A program made the position numbers and the translations under genes. DNA of 11,099 bases from positions 1-11,099 of the forward strand of contig JAEWDX010000364.1 in assembly GCA_023389895.1 (NCBI GenBank), read 5' to 3'. The DNA is from Bacillota bacterium. GTDB lineage: Bacteria; Bacillota; Bacilli; Bacillales; Cytobacillaceae. This document shows positions 6,611 through 11,099 of this stretch, piece after piece. How positions within the stretch are numbered: the stretch's first letter is position 1; every line of letters starts with the position of its first letter. The notes below the pieces were generated by a model that was given only the letters and a program-made list of their open reading frames with translations, made no database searches and was not told where the DNA came from.

Positions 6611-8461
6611 GTGTGTGGAATTACAGGATGGATTGATTGGCATCAAGATTTAACAACGAAGAAGTTCATCGTGGAAAAAATGGCGAACACGATGGCGAAA
6701 CGTGGTCCAGACGAATCAAATGTCTGGATTACACGTCATGCTGCCTTTGGGCATAAACGCCTAATTGTTGTTGACCCTTCTGGCGGTTCACAGCCGATGA
6801 CAAAGATGAAAGGAGACGATACCTATACGATTTTCTATAATGGAGAACTTTATAATACAGATGACATTCGAAGAGAGCTTGTAAAGAGAGGATATTCATT
6901 TAATGGTCATTCAGATACGGAAGTGTTATTAGCCTCGTATATGGAATGGGGAGAGGGCTGTGTTGCGCATTTAAATGGAATTTTTGCTTTTGCAGTATGG
7001 GAGCAACAAAATGAGAAGCTTTTTATGGCGAGAGATCGTCTTGGGGTGAAACCGTTATTTTACAAGGAGTGGAATGGTGTATTATTGTTTTCCTCAGAGC
7101 TGAAAGCGATTTTGGCTCATCCTAATGTGAAGGCAGAGATAGATACAGAAGGGCTAAAGGAAGTGTTTGGCTTAGGTCCTTCTAAAACACCAGGTCATGG
7201 GATTCTCCGAGGAATAAAGGAGCTTCGTCCTGCACATGTACTTACCTATACTAGAGATGGCTTGAAAATTTGGCGTTATTGGAATGTTGAAAGCAGAAAG
7301 CATCTGCACTCAGTTGAAGAGACTGTAGAGCAAGTGAAATTTCTTGTAAAGGATGCTGTAGAACGCCAACTAGTTGCAGATGTTCCTGTTTGTACTTTTT
7401 TATCAGGGGGCATTGATTCAAGTGCGCTTAGTGCAATAGCTTCTGATTATTTTAAAAGGGAAGGAAGGGGTACTCTTCATACGTATTCAATTGATTATGA
7501 GCGCAATAGTGAATACTTTAAAGAAAGTATGTTCCAGCCTAGTGAAGACAGACCATGGATTCAAAAAATGCAGCAGCATATAGACTCTATTCATCACTCG
7601 GCGATCATTAATAATGAACAGCTTGCAGAGCGATTGAAGGATGCTGTGCTAATGAAGGATTTACCTGGAATGGCGGATGTTGACTCATCACTCTTATGGT
7701 TTTGTGAACAGATTAAACAAGATTTTACGGTAGCTTTGTCTGGTGAATGTGCAGATGAGATTTTTGGTGGGTATCCTTGGTTTTATAAAGAAGAGCTGCT
7801 TGCAAGAGGTGGCTTTCCTTGGATGAGATCACAGAAGGAGAGGGAACAGCTACTTCTTCCCGAATGGCAAAAGAAGCTTGATTTACAAGGGTATGTGAAG
7901 GAGCGTTACGATGAAACGGTTGCTGAAACTCCTCAATTAGATGGAGAAACACCATTAAAAGCGCGAAGACGGGAAATGTTTTATTTAAATATGATTTGGT
8001 TCATGCAGACATTGCTCGATCGAAAAGACCGAATGAGTATGGGAGCAAGCTTAGAGGTGCGTGTCCCATTCGCCGATCATCGCCTTGTTGAATATGCTTG
8101 GAACATTCCATGGGAAATGAAAATGCTGAATGGTCGTGAAAAAGGAATATTAAGAAAGTCTTTAGAAGGGATTCTTCCAAATGAGGTGCTTTACAGAAGA
8201 AAGAGTCCTTATCCAAAGACATATCATCCTAAATATATGAATCTCGTAAAAAATATGTTAACAAATATCCTCAACACGAAAACATCTCCAATCCTACAAA
8301 TAGTCTCCAAACAAAAAGTTCAGGACATTATCGACTCAAACGGATATTCATTTAAAGTTCCTTGGTACGGTCAGCTCATGACAGGACCTCAGTTAATCGC
8401 ACATTTATCTCAAATTAATATGTGGCTTGAACATTATAATATTAATATTGTTGATAGCTGA
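6611..8461 (+). CDS. asnO: AsnO-type glutamine-dependent asparagine synthetase / amidotransferase
   Basis: This 616-residue class II glutamine amidotransferase transfers the amide of glutamine to an ATP-activated carboxylate. The GTG start is fixed by family structure: the next codon is the catalytic Cys2 (MCGITGW). The glutaminase domain (about 2-215) shows RGPDES at 31-36, HKRLIVVD near 48-55 and NGELYN at 77-82. The synthetase domain carries the pyrophosphatase loop SGGIDSS at 265-271, SGECADEIFGGYPWF, and LLDRKDRMSMGASLEVRVPF. The sequence matches B. subtilis AsnO (614 aa, sporulation-associated) from memory much better than AsnB. AsnO is known as an asparagine synthetase; B. subtilis AsnB amidates meso-DAP in peptidoglycan. 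With dapL, dapF and glnA directly upstream, meso-DAP is a possible acceptor here, which is inference. The ribosome binding site is weak (AGCGAG region), so coupling to glnA may matter. It is the last gene of the operon. Confidence 0.9.
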   Translation: MCGITGWIDWHQDLTTKKFIVEKMANTMAKRGPDESNVWITRHAAFGHKRLIVVDPSGGSQPMTKMKGDDTYTIFYNGELYNTDDIRRELVKRGYSFNGHSDTEVLLASYMEWGEGCVAHLNGIFAFAVWEQQNEKLFMARDRLGVKPLFYKEWNGVLLFSSELKAILAHPNVKAEIDTEGLKEVFGLGPSKTPGHGILRGIKELRPAHVLTYTRDGLKIWRYWNVESRKHLHSVEETVEQVKFLVKDAVERQLVADVPVCTFLSGGIDSSALSAIASDYFKREGRGTLHTYSIDYERNSEYFKESMFQPSEDRPWIQKMQQHIDSIHHSAIINNEQLAERLKDAVLMKDLPGMADVDSSLLWFCEQIKQDFTVALSGECADEIFGGYPWFYKEELLARGGFPWMRSQKEREQLLLPEWQKKLDLQGYVKERYDETVAETPQLDGETPLKARRREMFYLNMIWFMQTLLDRKDRMSMGASLEVRVPFADHRLVEYAWNIPWEMKMLNGREKGILRKSLEGILPNEVLYRRKSPYPKTYHPKYMNLVKNMLTNILNTKTSPILQIVSKQKVQDIIDSNGYSFKVPWYGQLMTGPQLIAHLSQINMWLEHYNINIVDS

Positions 8462-8516
8462 GAGCTTTTCAATCGCTGTGTTGAAGAGGGAGTCTTGGAA
8501 CTAGTTTGAAAGGGAT

Positions 8517-8562
8517 AAAAAAAGGTTCATAAGGAAAGCAATATTTTGCTTTCTTATGAACC
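8517..8562 (-). terminator. Strong terminator between convergent operons
   Basis: Arms 8524-8541 and 8546-8562 pair over 17 bp with one bulged base and a four-base loop. On the minus strand the hairpin is followed by seven Ts (8523-8517), so it terminates the ABC operon. Its right arm covers the last codons of the permease gene. On the plus strand the tail is not T-rich, but so stable a hairpin 62 bp after asnO may also stop that operon. Confidence 0.88.
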
Positions 8563-9363
8563 ATCTTTGATTAATTTCTTTTCTAATAATTCAACAAGCT
8601 GATACATAATGGTAGCGAAGATCGCGATGACGAGTAATGACAGCATAACAAGTGTGAAGTTAAATACTTGAAATCCATAAATGATCATGTAGCCTAGACC
8701 TTTTGAGGATACGAGAAATTCTCCGACGATAACGCCAACCCATGATAAGCCAACATTCACCTTTAATGTGGAGATTATGACTGGGAATGAAGCGGGCAAA
8801 ATCGCTTCCTTAAAAATTTGATAGCGTGATGCGCCAAAGGTTTGCAGGACTTTAATATAGTTTGGATCTACTTCTTTAAAGGCGGTATAAACAACAATGG
8901 TTGTGATAATGATGGAAATAATCGCCCCCATTGCGACGATAGAAGTGAAGCTTGGTCCAAGTGCAACGATGAGAATAGGTCCAAGAGCTACCTTTGGCAT
9001 GGAATTTAGGATGACTAAATAAGGGTCAGCTATTTTTGAAAGCATTGGTGACCACCAAAGAATTGCCGCAAGAAGTGTTCCGATAACAGTTCCAAGGATA
9101 AACCCAAATACGGTTTCTGAAAGGGTAAAACCTAAATCAATAAATAATGTACCATCTTGAATTTTTGCGACTAATAAGGCCCAAACCTTTGAAGGAGCAC
9201 TAAAAATTAATGGGTCAATCCATTCCCTTTGACTAGCAAGCTCCCAGCTTGAGAAAAAAAGGAGAAAGATAATAATTTGGTAAAAGCGGACCCATTTTTT
9301 CTCGCGTTTTAACGATTGAAGATATGTTTGATGAAGGAGTTTAATATTCGTTTGTTGGTTCAA
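8554..9363 (-). CDS. ytlD: ABC transporter permease, SsuC/TauC/ThiX type (YtlD-like), TTG start
   Basis: This 269-residue inner-membrane permease belongs to the binding-protein-dependent uptake family that carries sulfonates, taurine, nitrate or thiamine precursors. I see a basic N-terminus, a first membrane segment (YQIIIFLLFFSSW, about 28-40), further hydrophobic segments, and the EAA-type ATPase contact loop around 176-194 (FGASRYQIFKEAILPASFP). NSMPKVALGP and GVIVGEFLVSSKGLGYMI are typical of the SsuC/TauC subfamily. The longest reading begins with ATG at 9424-9426 but has no ribosome binding site. AAGGAG at 9374-9379 points to TTG at 9361-9363, overlapping the ATPase gene by 23 bp. The substrate cannot be read from sequence. 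The symbol reflects resemblance to B. subtilis ytlD, which I recall as lying near ytkD as here; the symbol is less certain than the family. Confidence 0.85.
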   Translation of the reverse strand: MNQQTNIKLLHQTYLQSLKREKKWVRFYQIIIFLLFFSSWELASQREWIDPLIFSAPSKVWALLVAKIQDGTLFIDLGFTLSETVFGFILGTVIGTLLAAILWWSPMLSKIADPYLVILNSMPKVALGPILIVALGPSFTSIVAMGAIISIIITTIVVYTAFKEVDPNYIKVLQTFGASRYQIFKEAILPASFPVIISTLKVNVGLSWVGVIVGEFLVSSKGLGYMIIYGFQVFNFTLVMLSLLVIAIFATIMYQLVELLEKKLIKDGS

Positions 9364-10120
9364 GAGACTCCAACTCCTTCCAGACAGTTTGAAAGATTTT
9401 TGAATAGATGCTGTGATTACGAGCATTTAATGGTGAAGCATTTCGCAATTCTTCCGGCATTGTGAAAGCCTTATATATTTTTCCAGGACTAGAGGAGAAA
9501 AGAAAAACGCGATCACTCATCGCAATGGCTTCTCCAATATCATGAGTAACGAGAATGGCTGTTTTCCCAAAGGATTTCAATGTTTGTGACACGAGATCTT
9601 CAAGCTTGAGTTTTGTTTGATAATCTAACGCAGAAAAGGGCTCATCAAGTAGAAGGAGCTTTGGTTCAGTTGCAAGTGTTCGAACGAGGGCAACACGCTG
9701 TCTCATGCCACCAGAAAGCTCCTTAGGAAATTGAGTTTCAACCCCTTTTAAGCCCATTTCCTTTAATAAATCAAATGCGTATCGTTTTTTAGATTCCTCA
9801 AGATTGTTGCCGATTTTCAGCCCTAATAAAATATTTTCCTCAATTGTTTTCCATGGGAAAAGATAATCCTGTTGAAGCATATAGCCAATATTCTTTCTTG
9901 CTTCCTTCAGTTGCTTTCCTTCCAATGAAACGGTTCCAGCTGTCGGTTTCATTAAGCCAGCAATGATAGAAAGCAAGGTTGTTTTTCCACAGCCACTTGG
10001 GCCGAGAAAGGAGATAAATTCTCCTTCCTGAACATCAAGTGAAATATCGGAGAGGGCTGTAGTCGCAGAGTTTTTTGAAAAATAAGTATGATGAATTTTT
10101 CGAACCTTTAGGAACTCCAT
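9341..10120 (-). CDS. ytlC: ABC transporter ATP-binding protein, SsuB/TauB type (YtlC-like)
   Basis: This 259-residue cytoplasmic ATPase drives the permease encoded next to it. All motifs are intact: Walker A GPSGCGKTT at 40-48, Q-loop MLQQD at 81-85, signature LSGGMRQR at 135-142, Walker B LLLLDEP at 155-161, D-loop residues ALD at 164-166, and the switch histidine H193 in VTHD. Q-loop DYLFPW and the overall length are as in SsuB/TauB/YtlC proteins. An alternative ATG at 10165 would add 15 residues, but AGGAGGGG at 10125-10132 lies just ahead of the ATG at 10118-10120, and the protein then starts MEFLKV as relatives do. It overlaps the permease gene by 23 bp. It follows the damaged binding-protein gene by 98 bp, so it has lost the original operon's 5' end; no replacement promoter is obvious. 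Confidence 0.9.
   Translation of the reverse strand: MEFLKVRKIHHTYFSKNSATTALSDISLDVQEGEFISFLGPSGCGKTTLLSIIAGLMKPTAGTVSLEGKQLKEARKNIGYMLQQDYLFPWKTIEENILLGLKIGNNLEESKKRYAFDLLKEMGLKGVETQFPKELSGGMRQRVALVRTLATEPKLLLLDEPFSALDYQTKLKLEDLVSQTLKSFGKTAILVTHDIGEAIAMSDRVFLFSSSPGKIYKAFTMPEELRNASPLNARNHSIYSKIFQTVWKELESLEPTNEY
9374..9379 (-). promoter_or_regulatory. Ribosome binding site deciding the permease start
   Basis: AAGGAG on the minus strand, within the 3' end of the ATPase gene, lies ten bases before TTG at 9361-9363. No such site precedes the upstream ATG at 9424-9426. The short overlap of the two genes is typical of translational coupling. Confidence 0.6.
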
Positions 10121-10124
10121 TATT

Positions 10125-10132
10125 CCCCTCCT
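10125..10132 (-). promoter_or_regulatory. Ribosome binding site deciding the ATPase start
   Basis: AGGAGGGG on the minus strand lies four bases before the ATG at 10118-10120, inside a longer reading that begins at 10165. This strong match favours the 259-residue form. Confidence 0.75.
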
Positions 10133-10218
10133 CTTTGGACTATTTTTATATAAAAATTGAAACATTCTAGTTTTCTGATAAAATAGGAGATTTTCGTTTT
10201 AGATCATTTTTATAGAGA

Positions 10219-10689
10219 TTATTTTTTCATTACACTTTCAGCAAATTTTGTATCTACGAGAGTCTCATAATCAATTCGCTTCGGTAGCTCCCCGGCTTCC
10301 TCCATGATGTTTTGAAGGTTTTCCCATTCCTCTTGATCTAATATAGGATCCGTAGCAAACGAGCCTTGGTTTTTATAGCGATCGACAACCATTTCGATGA
10401 TATCTAGTTCCGTGTTATCAAAATAGCCTTTAATGGCTTCAGCAATCTCTTTTGCACTGTGAGAGTCAACCCATTTCTGTGCCTTATAGATCGCTCTTGT
10501 GAATTTTTCAACGGTCTCTTTATTTTCATCCATATAGCTTTTCTTCGTCATAAAGCTTGTATATGGAATATGCCCGGACTCTGTACCAAAAGAAGCGACA
10601 ATATAGCCTTTCCCCTCCTTTTCAAAAACACTTGCCGTCGGTTCAAAAAGCTGAACGAATTCCCCCGTTCCAGAGGCAAAAGCGATATG
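10219..10689 (-). pseudogene. 5'-truncated ABC substrate-binding protein (SsuA/ThiY/YtlA type)
   Basis: An ATG at 10549-10551 would give a 110-residue protein, but the same frame continues upstream without a stop to 10689 and stays homologous. It reads IAFASGTGEFVQLFEPTAS and then GYIVASFGTESGHIPYTSF before the downstream part TKKSYMDENKETVEKF. This is the C-terminal half of NMT1/THI5-like periplasmic-type binding proteins used by SsuABC, ThiXYZ and YtlACD transporters. Intact members are about 320-335 residues with a lipoprotein signal peptide. Here roughly 155 codons remain; the frame hits TAA at 10690-10692, and I found no signal peptide or lipobox in any frame further right. The N-terminal lobe, promoter and export signal are gone, so this should not give a working receptor. 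The residual ORF has no good ribosome binding site before its ATG. The family call is firm, the exact subfamily less so. Confidence 0.82.
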
Positions 10690-10720
10690 TTACAAAATGA
10701 ACTACATTGAATGGGATAAC

Positions 10721-10744
10721 AAAAAAAAGAGCCATAAAGGCTCT
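10721..10744 (-). terminator. Minus-strand intrinsic terminator with no gene before it
   Basis: AGAGCC (10728-10733) pairs with GGCTCT (10739-10744) around a five-base loop. On the minus strand the hairpin is followed by a run of Ts (10728-10721). A terminator in this orientation should end a gene to its right on the minus strand, but none is recognisable there. It would also stop transcription from the right entering the truncated ABC operon. Confidence 0.7.
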
Positions 10745-10807
10745 GAAGCAAACTGATAGGCAAAAGAAATATGTTCAATTTTATTGTATGTAATTATGTA
10801 AGAAATG

Positions 10808-10860
10808 ATTGGGACAAGGCTCATAAGAGGGACATTAACGAGGTGAGTGCCTTGTCCAAT
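10808..10860. repeat. Long imperfect palindrome
   Basis: GGACAAGGC (10812-10820) and GCCTTGTCC (10849-10857) are exact inverted copies. The pairing extends outward through ATTG/CAAT with one bulged G, and inward through TCA/TGA with a two-base bulge. The hairpin is about 53 bases with a loop of about 22. No T-run follows directly, so it is not a plain terminator. It may be a dispersed intergenic repeat or a recombination-element remnant. Confidence 0.75.
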
Positions 10861-10971
10861 TTTAAATATTTTTTCCAAAAGCGGAAAAATTAATTCATGG
10901 TATAAAAGGAAAAAGTATTTTCTATCTGAAATATTAATTTAGCTTGTTAAACAAAGGAATTAACGTAATGA

Positions 10972-11099
10972 AAGATTCAGGCTGATATTGTAGAACAGAT
11001 GGTTGTCTTTGCACGTGAGCAAGGAAAACAAATCATCCCGTTATGTCCATTTGCTAAAAGTCAAATTAATCAGCATAAAGAATACGAAGATGTTTTAGC
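10972..11099 (+). pseudogene. N-terminally truncated small GNAT acetyltransferase (YjdJ type), runs off the window
   Basis: The plus-strand frame from 10972 reads IVEQMVVFAREQGK followed by QIIPLCPFAKSQINQHKEY and EDVL to the window edge. The IIPLCPFAK motif, followed by a tyrosine and DVL, is characteristic of the small (about 90-140 residue) YjdJ-type GNAT proteins. In those proteins the preceding half carries the HTYVxxELRGQGxG acetyl-CoA binding motif. Here that half is absent: TAA and TGA codons stand directly upstream (10966-10971). The nearest ATG (10968-10970) is in another frame and gives only four codons. So the gene has lost its acetyl-CoA site and its start, unless a frameshift and a large divergence hide them. 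The protein's substrate in intact relatives is not known to me. Confidence 0.65.

Larger units (their letters stand above)
10690..10971. other. Non-coding junction between two broken genes
   Basis: This AT-rich stretch of 282 bp lies between the truncated binding-protein gene and the truncated acetyltransferase gene. No frame on either strand shows a recognisable protein. It holds a minus-strand terminator (10721-10744), a CATACAATA motif on the minus strand (10782-10790) and a long palindrome (10808-10860). I could not find transposase remnants or matching terminal inverted repeats at its edges. Confidence 0.6.

Noticed and set aside
10548..10778. Minus-strand 76-codon frame spanning the truncation point of the binding-protein gene
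   Set aside because: Its left part is another frame of the homologous binding-protein sequence, and it crosses a break and a terminator. It looks hydrophobic only because of AT-rich codons.
1..11099. CRISPR array, tRNA, rRNA or complete insertion sequence
   Set aside because: I saw no regularly spaced direct repeats, no cloverleaf-like tRNA ends, no rRNA-like sequence and no transposase motif on either strand.

Overview
The window looks like a piece of a low-GC, endospore-forming Bacillota genome (Bacillaceae). Intergenic DNA is AT-rich, ribosome binding sites are strong AGGAGG-type sites, GTG and TTG starts are common, and the recognisable proteins (YtkD, GSI-alpha glutamine synthetase, AsnO, a YtlC/YtlD-type ABC transporter) are closest to Bacillus proteins as I remember them.

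Layout. 1-182 (-) is a fragment of a FadN-type 3-hydroxyacyl-CoA dehydrogenase. Its left-hand 47 bases are an exact inverted copy of 626-672. 333-650 (+) encodes a small unknown protein and 694-1533 (-) a Met-rich lipoprotein, convergent to it. 1683-2974 (+) holds ytkD (Nudix hydrolase) and an AraC-family regulator, closed by an intrinsic terminator. 3117-8461 (+) is a tight four-gene operon: LL-diaminopimelate aminotransferase (dapL), diaminopimelate epimerase (dapF), glutamine synthetase (glnA) and an AsnO-type glutamine-dependent asparagine synthetase. It ends facing a strong terminator at 8517-8562. 8554-10689 (-) is an ABC uptake operon: intact permease and ATPase, but the substrate-binding protein has lost its N-terminal part. 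10690-10971 is non-coding junction DNA with a stranded terminator and a long palindrome. 10972-11099 (+) is the C-terminal part of a small GNAT acetyltransferase, cut on its left.

How the genes fit together. The central operon gives a short route from tetrahydrodipicolinate to meso-diaminopimelate (DapL then DapF). It adds a glutamine-making enzyme and a glutamine-dependent amidotransferase. Together these could make meso-DAP and amidate either it or aspartate, which would suit peptidoglycan or spore-cortex synthesis. This is the most interesting system here, and the amidation step is inference. The AraC regulator just upstream is the obvious candidate controller.

Both ends of the window show rearrangement: truncated genes, an inverted duplication and a terminator without its gene. 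These may be real genome decay or assembly or amplification artefacts, and the sequence alone cannot decide.
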